NCBI GenBank assembly: GCA_027073945.1 | Contig: JALTEL010000666.1 | Coordinates: 1 to 15,014 of the forward strand | Length of the DNA stretch: 15,014 nt | From: Caldifarciminota bacterium | GTDB lineage: Bacteria > WOR-3 > Hydrothermia > UBA1063 > CAJXJZ01 | Direction: 5' to 3' | In this document: positions 1-10,000 of the stretch, one piece after another | Layout: every line of letters starts with the position of its first letter | Numbering within the stretch: position 1 is the first letter of the stretch | Made by a program: the position numbers and the translations under genes | The notes under the pieces: model-generated | What the model saw: only the letters and a program-made list of their open reading frames with translations | What the model was told of the DNA's origin: nothing | The model's database searches: none

Positions 1-1301
<1,301 letters not shown>

Positions 1302-1327
1302 TCTATAAAACTGCCTGGATGCCGAGA

Positions 1328-1340
1328 ATCCGAAGCGGAT
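1328..1340. repeat. Small perfect inverted repeat (ATCCG-AAG-CGGAT)
   Basis: Five-base arms ATCCG (1328-1332) and CGGAT (1336-1340) flank a 3-nt loop, 26 nt after the flavoprotein stop. No T-run follows, so it does not look like an intrinsic terminator. GGAT at 1317-1320 could pair with ATCC at 1328-1331 instead, so two mutually exclusive small hairpins are possible. It may be chance; function unknown. Confidence 0.25.
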
Positions 1341-1364
1341 AAACATAGTGCGGGGAAGATGTCC

Positions 1365-1386
1365 TTGCATAATTGTCTTTGCATAA
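1365..1386. repeat. Direct repeat of TTGCATAA upstream of the ABC importer promoter
   Basis: TTGCATAA occurs at 1365-1372 and again at 1379-1386, 14 nt start to start. The second copy ends 22 nt before the predicted -35 element of the permease gene. The position would suit a regulator-binding site, but the repeat is short and AT-rich and could be chance. Confidence 0.25.
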
Positions 1387-1408
1387 AAACAAAACAACTT
1401 GTAGGTTC

Positions 1409-1437
1409 TTGTACATTGAATTAAAATACTGTATCAT
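1409..1437 (+). promoter_or_regulatory. Predicted sigma-70-type promoter of the ABC importer, leaderless
   Basis: The -35-like TTGTAC (1409-1414) is separated by exactly 17 nt from the -10-like TATCAT (1432-1437). The ATG at 1444 begins 6 nt after the -10 element, so transcription would start at or next to the start codon. No Shine-Dalgarno sequence precedes the ATG. An overlapping alternative pair (TTGTAG 1399-1404 and TAAAAT 1422-1427, also 17 nt apart) would give a leader of about 10 nt. Same geometry as the site in front of pyrG. Confidence 0.5.
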
Positions 1438-1443
1438 ACAAAA

Positions 1444-2391
1444 ATGAAAAGAGCTTTTATCTATTTTTTGTTCATTATACTGCTTGCCCTGCTTGTATTT
1501 TTTTATCTTACAGGATTTAAGCTCTCATGGCCATCCAATCGGGATATACTGCTTATACGTATAATACGAGTATCAGCCGTTCTTTTTACAGGGTTTTCAC
1601 TCTCATTGAATGGTGGCGTGCTTCAGTCAATACTGGGCAATCCCCTCGCAGAGCCATATCTAATAGGGGTATCCGGCGGAGCCTTACTGGGTTATATTAT
1701 AGGTCTTGCAATTGGACTCGGGAACAGCCTTTTTTTGTCCATTCCAGCATTTATATTCGCACTGCTTATACAGATAGGCGTTTACATGCTATCCAGAACG
1801 AGATTCGGGTTGAAATCCGAAACGTTAATTCTATCAGGACTGTTCGTGAATTTTTTTGCATCTGCTCTCGTATTTGTAGTTGCATACTTATTAAACCTTT
1901 CCCTTGAACGCATAATCTATCTGCTCTACGGTTCTTTTAGCATTATACTATCAAGGAGTGAGGTATTTCCGTTCTTTATAGCTATCGGAATAGGAACTCT
2001 GCTTGAAATTTCTCTTATATTTTTTTCAAGAGAGTTTGATTTTATATCAATTTCCGAGCAAGAAGCGCTGGCAGCAGGGGTACATGTTGACCGCATAAAG
2101 AATATCGTATTTATAATTGTATCACTTGTCACTTCCTTTCAGGTGGCAGCCTTCGGTATCATAGGCTTTGTTGGACTCATTGTCCCGCACATCACAAAAA
2201 GTATAGTCGGTAAAAGACATATAGACTTTTTGCCCTTATGCTTTGCAACAGGAGGCATTTTAATGATACTATCGGATATTATAGCCAGAAGACTCTTTCC
2301 GTTCGAATTGCCTGTAGGCTCAATTACCGCACTGATAGGCGTTCCGTTTTTTTTCGCTATCATACTGAGGAAAAGGCATGAAATCTCTTGA
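1444..2391 (+). CDS. FecCD/BtuC-family ABC importer permease
   Basis: A 315-aa, strongly hydrophobic polytopic membrane protein, with the length expected of FecCD permeases (about 10 membrane helices). Family landmarks are NGGVLQSILGNPLAEPYLIG near residues 56-75 and GIIGFVGLIVPHITKSIVG near residues 238-256; the second is the cytoplasmic coupling region that contacts the ATPase. It would form the transmembrane channel of a type II importer for a metal chelate such as ferric siderophore, heme or cobalamin. The substrate cannot be named because no binding protein and no riboswitch is visible. The 3' end overlaps the ATPase gene by 14 nt, so the two are surely co-translated. The start at 1444 is supported by a hydrophobic N-terminus (MKRAFIYFLF) and by the promoter geometry just upstream; there is no Shine-Dalgarno site. 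The transporter is probably completed by a binding protein encoded elsewhere. Confidence 0.92.
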   Translation: MKRAFIYFLFIILLALLVFFYLTGFKLSWPSNRDILLIRIIRVSAVLFTGFSLSLNGGVLQSILGNPLAEPYLIGVSGGALLGYIIGLAIGLGNSLFLSIPAFIFALLIQIGVYMLSRTRFGLKSETLILSGLFVNFFASALVFVVAYLLNLSLERIIYLLYGSFSIILSRSEVFPFFIAIGIGTLLEISLIFFSREFDFISISEQEALAAGVHVDRIKNIVFIIVSLVTSFQVAAFGIIGFVGLIVPHITKSIVGKRHIDFLPLCFATGGILMILSDIIARRLFPFELPVGSITALIGVPFFFAIILRKRHEIS

Positions 2392-3136
2392 AGTAAGGAA
2401 TATTGCACTGAGCGTGAACCGCAAGACAATTCTAAATAATATAAACTTTTACGCAGAGCCCGGTAAATGGGTGTCAATCGTGGGACCAAACGGTGCAGGA
2501 AAATCAAGTATCGTAAAAATTCTTGCAAGAGTGTGGAGAGCTGATAGAGGCAAAATATTCGTATGGGGGAAAGAGATATCGCAATACAAAAACAAAGGAT
2601 ATGCAAACCATATAGGTTTTCTGTTTTCCGAACCGGAAAATCTATTTGATATTAAGGTTTCGGATTACATAAAACTCGGTCTTTACAGAAAAACCAGCAT
2701 ATTTTCTTTTTATGGCAAAAAATACTGGAAAGATTTTGACTTTGCAGTAAATGTAAGCGGCACGGAAAACCTTCTTTCAAAATCCGTAACCTCACTTTCG
2801 CAGGGGGAACTGCAGAGAATCCGACTGGCAAGGATAATATGCCAGAATCCATCTATTTTTGTATTTGATGAGCCCCTATCGCATCTTGATATATCACACA
2901 GGTTGTATTTTATTAATCTCATTTCAAGACTCAAAGCGACAGGAAAAACAATTATTATGGTTGAACATGATTTGAGTATTGTTTATCACAAAACAGATTA
3001 TTTCCTGTTGCTGAAACAGGGCAAGGCAATAAAATTCAACAAAAAGGAAAATTTAAGCCTCTCGGACTTTAATAACACATTTGAAGTTAAATTCAAATTT
3101 GTAAATGAAAAAATTCTAACAGCAGAGGATATATAA
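2378..3136 (+). CDS. FecE/BtuD-type ABC importer ATP-binding protein
   Basis: A 252-aa ABC ATPase that partners the overlapping permease and powers uptake at the inner face of the membrane. Visible motifs are Walker A GPNGAGKS (residues 36-43), signature LSQGE (140-144, the LSQG form common in the FecE group), Walker B IFVFDEP (160-166), D-loop SHLD (168-171) and the H-loop histidine in VEHD (H197). The Q-loop is unusual: in the ungapped stretch corresponding to FecE LLPQ, this protein reads FLFS, putting Ser84 where the conserved glutamine sits. The C-terminal 30 residues are Lys/Asn-rich and not diagnostic. The start at 2378 has a GAGG Shine-Dalgarno 7 nt upstream inside the permease gene. 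The family assignment is firm; the substrate is unknown. Confidence 0.93.
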   Translation: MKSLEVRNIALSVNRKTILNNINFYAEPGKWVSIVGPNGAGKSSIVKILARVWRADRGKIFVWGKEISQYKNKGYANHIGFLFSEPENLFDIKVSDYIKLGLYRKTSIFSFYGKKYWKDFDFAVNVSGTENLLSKSVTSLSQGELQRIRLARIICQNPSIFVFDEPLSHLDISHRLYFINLISRLKATGKTIIMVEHDLSIVYHKTDYFLLLKQGKAIKFNKKENLSLSDFNNTFEVKFKFVNEKILTAEDI

Positions 3137-3178
3137 AATCTCTTTTATGCCTTAAATAGTGCATATTATCCCTATTAT

Positions 3179-3207
3179 TTGAATGAATGAGCCTGTATCT
3201 TTAAAAT
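3179..3207 (+). promoter_or_regulatory. Predicted sigma-70-type promoter of the pyrG operon, leaderless
   Basis: The -35-like TTGAAT (3179-3184) and -10-like TAAAAT (3202-3207) are separated by exactly 17 nt. The pyrG ATG at 3214 lies 6 nt after the -10 element, so the transcript should begin at the start codon. The AAAGG at 3209-3213 directly abuts the ATG and is too close to serve as a Shine-Dalgarno site. The start codon itself is fixed by homology to the CTP synthase N-terminus. Confidence 0.55.
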
Positions 3208-3213
3208 TAAAGG

Positions 3214-4833
3214 ATGAAAAAATTTATATTCATTTCAGGTGGTGTTGTATCTGCTCTTGGAAAGGGAATTGCAACCGCATCAATTGGTTTCCTGCTGAAA
3301 AGCAGGGGATATCGTGTTGAGCCACTTAAATTTGACCCTTACCTTAATGTTGACCCCGGAACAATGAATCCGTTTCAGCATGGTGAAGTTTTTGTTACCG
3401 ATGATGGCGCAGAAACAGACCTGGACCTCGGGCATTATGAAAGATTTTTAAACCAAACTCTTTCAAAAAAGAACAACGTTACGGCAGGTCAGGTATACAA
3501 TCAGATTATACAGAATGAAAGAGAAGGCAAGTATCTGGGCGGAACGGTTCAGGTCGTACCGCATCTGACAGATGAAATAAAGCGAAGAATTCTAATGCTT
3601 GCGACAGGGAATGTGGATGTAGTACTCGTTGAAATCGGAGGAACAGTCGGAGATATAGAATCTCTCCCGTTTTTGGAAGCGGCAAGGGAACTCAGGCTTG
3701 AACAGGGCAATGAAAATGTTATGTTCGTTCATCTTACACTTGTTCCTTTTGTCAAAACTGCAGGTGAGCTTAAATCCAAACCGACACAACATTCTGTTAT
3801 GAAACTCAGAGAAATAGGGTTGCAGCCAGACTTGATAATTGCAAGAAGTGAAACAGAACTCACAAAAGATGTGAGAAGAAAAATAGCTCTGTTTTCAAAC
3901 TTACCGGAAAATCTTGTTGTGAATGCGCCCGATGTTGATAATATATACAGAATACCCCTGATTTTTTATAACGAAGGCGTTGATAGGATGATATTACGCA
4001 GATTAAATATGGCACCCCTTCCGGTTAATATGGAAAACTGGGTAAATTTCGTAAAATCCGTGGAAACTGAAAAAGAAGAAGTAAACATGGCCCTGGTCGG
4101 GAAATATGTCAATCTTAAAGACAGTTATAAAAGTATAACCGAGGCACTTATACATGCCGGGGCAAATGAAGGTGTGAATATCAATACAATATTCATAGAT
4201 TCCGAAGACATAGAAAAACAAGAAATAGCTACAGTTTTGGGCAATATCCATGGAATACTCATACCCGGAGGTTTTGGGAAAAGAGGTATAGAAGGGAAAA
4301 TTGCCGCAATAAAATTTGCAAGGGAGAATGGTATTCCTTTTTTGGGACTGTGTCTTGGTATGCAGTTATCTGTTATAGAATTCGCAAGAAACGTAGCCGG
4401 GCTCAAAGGAGCAAACTCCACTGAATTTGATGCAAATACTCCCTACCCTGTTATAACCATACTGCCTGAAAAAGAGGGCGTTGAAAAAATGGGGGGCACA
4501 TTGAGAAGGGGCTCATATCCTGCTGTACTTACAGAAAATACACTTGCATTTAAACTGTATAAGAAAAAGCATATTAACGAGAGACACAGGCATAGATATG
4601 AATTCAACCCGGAATTTGAGGGCAAATTGTCAGATTACGGACTGCGTGAATCAGGCAAATCACCTGATGGATATCTCGTGGAAATAGTGGAATTAAAAGA
4701 CCATCCATTTTTCATCGCCGTGCAATTCCATCCTGAATTCAAATCCAGGCCACTTGCACCTCATCCTATTTTCTCCGGATTTGCAAGCGCCATGAAAGTA
4801 TACAAAAAGGAGGAAAAGCGAGTCCATGCCTAA
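3214..4833 (+). CDS. pyrG: CTP synthase (glutamine-hydrolysing)
   Basis: A full-length 539-aa CTP synthase, the usual size. It converts UTP to CTP using ATP and glutamine, the last step of pyrimidine nucleotide synthesis, in the cytoplasm. The N-terminal synthetase domain begins MKKFIFISGGVVSALGKGIA, with the family P-loop, followed by KFDPYLNVDPGTMNPFQHGE and later EIGGTVGDIES. The C-terminal class I glutamine amidotransferase domain begins near residue 295 (VGKYVNLKDSYKSITEAL) and has the triad: Cys380 in FLGLCLGMQ, and His506 and Glu508 in QFHPEF. All catalytic landmarks are present. It heads a five-gene run; its last 8 nt overlap the next ORF. CTP is also the activated nucleotide for CDP-diacylglycerol, which links it logically to the phosphatidyltransferase three genes downstream. 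Confidence 0.98.
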   Translation: MKKFIFISGGVVSALGKGIATASIGFLLKSRGYRVEPLKFDPYLNVDPGTMNPFQHGEVFVTDDGAETDLDLGHYERFLNQTLSKKNNVTAGQVYNQIIQNEREGKYLGGTVQVVPHLTDEIKRRILMLATGNVDVVLVEIGGTVGDIESLPFLEAARELRLEQGNENVMFVHLTLVPFVKTAGELKSKPTQHSVMKLREIGLQPDLIIARSETELTKDVRRKIALFSNLPENLVVNAPDVDNIYRIPLIFYNEGVDRMILRRLNMAPLPVNMENWVNFVKSVETEKEEVNMALVGKYVNLKDSYKSITEALIHAGANEGVNINTIFIDSEDIEKQEIATVLGNIHGILIPGGFGKRGIEGKIAAIKFARENGIPFLGLCLGMQLSVIEFARNVAGLKGANSTEFDANTPYPVITILPEKEGVEKMGGTLRRGSYPAVLTENTLAFKLYKKKHINERHRHRYEFNPEFEGKLSDYGLRESGKSPDGYLVEIVELKDHPFFIAVQFHPEFKSRPLAPHPIFSGFASAMKVYKKEEKRVHA

Positions 4834-7012
4834 TCAGGGCATACAAAAAGAAGACATAGAAAACGTAATAGGCATATTGAGAAATTTCAAGATTACAATA
4901 AGCAATATGCGGCTTTATCCCATGGAAAGCGCCCTGGTTCAAAATGCACTCCAGGCTACGCTGGACTCTTTAAATTTAGTACTTGAAAAATACAAATTTC
5001 TTACAATTGCTATGGTTGAAGGGAAAATCATTGTGAATGGAACGGACATAAGCAAAGGGCGTCCGGAGCCAATACATGCGGGTATATTTGAATCAAAATT
5101 GTTAGAGCACATAATAAAAAGTGTTACATTCAGGCAGGGAATTAACATTGCGGAACTTCGTACATTTCTCAGTTTATTAAAAGAAAAATACAATCCACAG
5201 AGTCCTATAACCAAGCATTTGCAGGAAGCAGGGGTTACCAAAATAGGCATAGATGAAAAGAAATATGCAGTTGTCGGAGAAAAAGACCTTGTAATCGAGA
5301 GGGGACAGGACATACTGGCAAAATCAAAAGGTAAGCTCAATAACCTGCTGAATGCAGTTGAGCATACAGTTGATATGGTTTTCGCCATTGATGAGCCCAC
5401 TGTGAGAGAAAAAGCCAAATTGGAAGTTGCAAAAAAACTCATATTCAAAGACCCCGGACTGCTTGAAAAAATCCTCGAAGAAACAGGTGGTGAAGGTGGA
5501 ATGGGCTATGGTATTGATATTACCCATATGGAGAATATACTGGGAGACGTTGTAGAGCTCTACAGACTTTATAAAGCAGAGAAAAAAGAAGAATATGAGA
5601 AAAGAATCAGAGAAACCATAACAAGGATAGTGAACATTCTAAAAAAACACAACCCTTCATTTCAATTATCGGCTGATTTTTTGCAACATATAGGAAACAT
5701 TTTAGAGGAGAATAAAAAATTAAAACAGGTGGATATATCCAGATTAGATACCAAATACCAAAAAAGAGTGCTAACTTTTCTTGAAGAAGATAACACAGAA
5801 CTTTTAAATGAAAACGAGATTGTTGATAGTATCAAACAGCTTGTAAATGAAGGGTATCATCAAACGGCTTTCACAGTTATAAGAAAAATCGTTTTAAACT
5901 ATGACTCTATTCACCCCGTTGTCAGGGCAAAGGCAGTAAAACTTATGGCCAAGCTCCTGCCTCAAACATTTATAAGCACCAGTGATAAAGAATTTCAATA
6001 CGTTTACCTTAAAAATATCCAGCTTATTCTGAGAGAAACCGACCCGGAAAATTTGAGCGAACTTTCAAATATATTGCCGGAGTTGACAGATCTTGCCATA
6101 AAGAGAGGACATTTTAAAGCCGTGATGGTTTTGCTCGAGCACTTGGCAAAATTAAGAAGTGATGGGAATATTTCAGAAGAAAGGAGAGGTGTTTACACCA
6201 AACTGATGGGGAAAATGGCTGACAAGCTAATGGATTTTATTATTCCGGCAGTAAAAGAAAACGACAAAAAAGATATCGCCATTAAAATGCTATCTTACCT
6301 TGGAATTTCAGCTGTATCACATCTTATTGATACGATTAAAAACGAGAAGTCACAGGAGCAGAGACATTTTTACGCTACCGTTATAAACGCACTCGGAAAT
6401 AAGGCAAGAGGGATGTTTTATGCAGCTATAGATTCTGAACGCAATGACAACAAGTTGATTTCCATGCTGTCCGTAATAGATGATTTTGAACAGGATGATA
6501 ATCTGATAGAAATATTGAAAAGGCTTCTTGTTACATCAACAAAAGAGATAAAGCCATATGTATTCAAAATCCTGAAAGATTTAAATACAGAAGGCCTGGA
6601 AAACTTCGCATTTGAGCTTACGGACAATGACAATCCCGAGCTCAAGATACTGGGGTTTGAATATCTATTTGAAAAAAATCCTGAAAGTATAAAGGATAAT
6701 GTTGAAAATATACTAATTCCCAAAAAAGTCCTATTTGTGAAGCTTAAGCATGCCGAATACCTGAACGTAAAGAAAAGGCTTCTTCAACTTATAGGAGATC
6801 ATACTCAGACATGGGGGATTCCTTTACTAATTCACTACGTTAAATCCGATGATAAAACTTTCAAGAACACGGCCATGAATGCCCTGTTGCATTTTAAGCC
6901 AGAAATGCTTCGTAAGTACTCAGAAGAATTTCAAAGAATGGTGCATTCAAAGGATGCGATAACCATGAGTATAGGAGAAAAACTGATAAAACATATAAAG
7001 GCTCAGAAATGA
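4826..7012 (+). CDS. HEAT-repeat-like protein of unknown function
   Basis: A 728-aa protein without a signal peptide or membrane segment, rich in Lys and Glu and almost entirely helical in character. Residues 10-150 resemble an N-terminal module that I recall from bacterial HEAT-repeat and HD-GYP proteins: NMRLYPMESALVQNAL (28-43), a short strand section with VEGKIIVNG (64-72), and SVTFRQGINIAELRTFLSLL (99-118). From about residue 200 to the end, repeated pairs of amphipathic helices of 35-40 residues, such as IVDSIKQLVNEGYHQTAFTV and VLLEHLAKL, suggest an alpha-solenoid scaffold that binds partners. No catalytic motif is seen. The start at 4826 lies 12 nt after AAGGAGG (4807-4813) inside pyrG. 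It overlaps pyrG by 8 nt and the next gene by 4 nt (ATGA), so it is translationally coupled. The specific role is unknown; regulatory or assembly scaffolding is only a guess. Confidence 0.8.
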   Translation: MPNQGIQKEDIENVIGILRNFKITISNMRLYPMESALVQNALQATLDSLNLVLEKYKFLTIAMVEGKIIVNGTDISKGRPEPIHAGIFESKLLEHIIKSVTFRQGINIAELRTFLSLLKEKYNPQSPITKHLQEAGVTKIGIDEKKYAVVGEKDLVIERGQDILAKSKGKLNNLLNAVEHTVDMVFAIDEPTVREKAKLEVAKKLIFKDPGLLEKILEETGGEGGMGYGIDITHMENILGDVVELYRLYKAEKKEEYEKRIRETITRIVNILKKHNPSFQLSADFLQHIGNILEENKKLKQVDISRLDTKYQKRVLTFLEEDNTELLNENEIVDSIKQLVNEGYHQTAFTVIRKIVLNYDSIHPVVRAKAVKLMAKLLPQTFISTSDKEFQYVYLKNIQLILRETDPENLSELSNILPELTDLAIKRGHFKAVMVLLEHLAKLRSDGNISEERRGVYTKLMGKMADKLMDFIIPAVKENDKKDIAIKMLSYLGISAVSHLIDTIKNEKSQEQRHFYATVINALGNKARGMFYAAIDSERNDNKLISMLSVIDDFEQDDNLIEILKRLLVTSTKEIKPYVFKILKDLNTEGLENFAFELTDNDNPELKILGFEYLFEKNPESIKDNVENILIPKKVLFVKLKHAEYLNVKKRLLQLIGDHTQTWGIPLLIHYVKSDDKTFKNTAMNALLHFKPEMLRKYSEEFQRMVHSKDAITMSIGEKLIKHIKAQK

Positions 7013-10000
7013 TTGGTATAATATATTTTTTCCTCTTGCAGGGAACGGCAAAAATCGCTTTTTTACATCATGGCAATCAATCATTCGCAGACAACTCGGC
7101 TTATACTCTAAAACAGGGAGACGCGGGTTACAATGGCAACAGTTTTCTGAGATTGCTCGATACCCATGAATATTATAATGTACCCGTTGATATACATATA
7201 TCCGGATGCCTGACACAATCCTATGCATGGGGGAAAAATGACAACGGTCTTCTGAATCGTATAGCAAACGACCCTATTGTATGGCTGTGCGGCGGAAGTT
7301 ATGCAGAAAATATCCTTCCCTATGTTGACAGTATTGCAAATAAATTCTCCATGCACTATGTACAACAGGTCTATAATTCGACAATAAAAGGCCTATCCTA
7401 CTACGATTACCCCAATGTAATATGGATACCCGAGCGTGTGTGGAAAAGCCAGGCATACATGCCTTATTCACTTATCCAGATATTGAATGAGGAGTATGGG
7501 AAAACAGACTCACAAAATCGATATCTCGCCCCATGTGTGGTGCTGGATGACAATGCACTTTCCTGGGCATGCAGCGGGTGCAACCCAAGAAAAGTATACA
7601 GGATGTTTGACAATCAGGGTAACTATGTTTTTGCCGTTTTTATTCAGAAGATTGCAAGAGATAACGTAGTATGGCAGAACATGTCTGACCCCTCAAATTC
7701 CTTGAACCAACTTCTATGGAATTTGCACAATGACCAGGACCAGGAGCAGGTGGTCATCTACGGAGACGACTGGGAAAAGGCTGCAGGCGTTGCAGGTTGG
7801 GACTTCGGACATCCCGGTGTTCCTTCATCCTCCTACGATGCGAACATTGCATGGTGTGCACAGCAGGACTGGGTTCAGCCCATCCACATAGCAGAAGCCG
7901 TAAAATGGTGGGGAGTGGATAAAATCTATGATACTGACCCGGGGAACGACCCTCCTTCCGTTACCATTGATTATGCAACATACAATGAACTTAATGATTG
8001 GACCGGAGGAACTTATGATAACTGGTACAACGATTTTAAGCAAACTCAGGCATTCGGATGTTCAGCCTCACAGGATTTAAACTCAAATGGTATTAACGGA
8101 GATTACGAAGACCTCTGGAAATTCGCCTATAATAAACTTTTAAATGTAAAAGACAATGACCTTGCCAGACTGGGATGGGTTACCCTGGACGGAATGCTCT
8201 ATGAAACGGCATGGCATACGGGTCCTGGCGGAGAACTTGTATACTGGGGAAAAAATATGTGGAATCACACACGCTACGGTGGTATTTTCGCATTTGCCTC
8301 AGTATGGATTGATAGCCTTTGTAAACTGGACACACTATCGCACATTGACACAATAGATGTTGACGGTGACGGAAAGTGCGAGTATATTATTTACAACAGC
8401 AAAATCTGCGCTGTATTTGATACAAGGGGAGGACGTGCTCTTGCGGTATTCAACTCGGATACACAGTGCATAGTGGGGAATTTAATGACTTACTGGGGGA
8501 CTGAAGGCGATTACAATGACGGGGCTCACCCCGGTTTATTCGATGACTCTCAGGCCGAAAATTCCGAATTCACGGCTGAGATTTTACAGAGCTCGGACAC
8601 GGCTATTTTAAAATTACAGGAGATTTATGATGCACAGGGAGATTCCTCATGGGATATTACAAAAGAAATTCTTCTTGTACCTGATGTGGCATATCTTGAA
8701 GCGAGATACTCATCCGGTTTTACAAATTGGGTAAAAGCAGGTGTAACTCCGGATGTATGGGACAATCTCATGAACGGTTATTCTCTGAATTTTATTACCG
8801 GCATTTCTGACAGCGGCTGGATGTATGCCGGATACAAAGACGTCAATACAAATGCCAAGGGAATATTTCTATGGCCTTCAGGCCAGGGCCTTATATATCA
8901 CAATCTGGGTAAAATGGGGCAGGGCGCCGAACTCATTGAACTGGGAGGGAAAAACGGCCAGTTTAGCATCTATTTTTATGCAGGCAGCGGAAAACCCGAG
9001 GTTAATGCCCAGGGTCCAGGAGACAGGGAAGGGCCTATGATATGGGGAACTACCTTTTCCCCTTCATATAACATCCTTGACAGTGATTCAGTAATCGTAA
9101 CCACAAACGTAAGCGACCCGAGCGGTGTTCAATCCGTCGTGCTTCATCTGGGAATAAATAACTCGTGGCAGGATTTTCCCATGCAAAGAGACGATGGAGC
9201 AGGCTATGATTGGAACGGCAACGGACAGCCCGACAGTACCCTGTATGGAAAGGTTATTCCGCCAAATGCCAATGGGACAACGGTTTCGTTTGATATACAC
9301 GCTTTTGACAATACCCCTTACAATTATGATAGCTGGGATAACAACTACGGCCAGAATTACACATATACGGTGGGAGTCATACATTTCATAATGGACGGTC
9401 AGCTGGACAGAGTTGCAACAATTTCCTCTCAGAACGGAGATATGCATCTGTTTACCTATTTCTATGCAGACTCATCCATTCTCTACATTGCCACAGAATC
9501 AGCAGGAGGTTCAGGAGGAACAGGTATATTTCAAAACGACCATTTTATCTTTGTCGGCATAAATCCCGATTCCCTGATACCCGCACCGTGGAATAAAAAG
9601 GGACAGGTGGGGAAATACGATTTCTACCTTGCCGATGAAAATGATAATGATTTTTCAGCATTTTTCGTGAGAACGGATACTACGGACTTGCAAATAAGCG
9701 ATACGGATACGGCCATATTCAACCAGGCGTCGGCAAAAGATGACAGGGGCTATCTTGAAGGCATTATACACCTTAAGGATTTTTACGGTTATGTGCCCGA
9801 ATCGCTCTACATTGCAGTGGCGACTTACCAGACATCTGACAGCGGGAATTTAAATTGGCAGGTGCCCGGTCAGGACACCATTGACGACACACTTTCCAAA
9901 AATGAATATTTAATTCTAAAACTCACAAATACGGGCATCAGACAAAAAAGAGAAAGCAGGAGTTCATGGTTAAAATTCTTTCCCAATCCTGTATTGAAAA

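Noticed and set aside
1302..1443. Cobalamin or other riboswitch before the FecCD-type importer
   Set aside because: No B12-box (GCCACTG-like) core or other riboswitch consensus could be found, and the predicted promoter lies downstream of this stretch, so it would not be in the transcript.
2139..2606. 155-aa reverse-strand frame across the permease/ATPase junction
   Set aside because: It covers the Walker A and coupling-helix regions of two firmly identified genes on the other strand; a shadow frame.
9088..9447. 119-aa reverse-strand frame inside the glycosidase gene
   Set aside because: Antisense to the Ig-like region; no ribosome-binding site or family motif seen, and the forward frame is continuous for 1067 codons.
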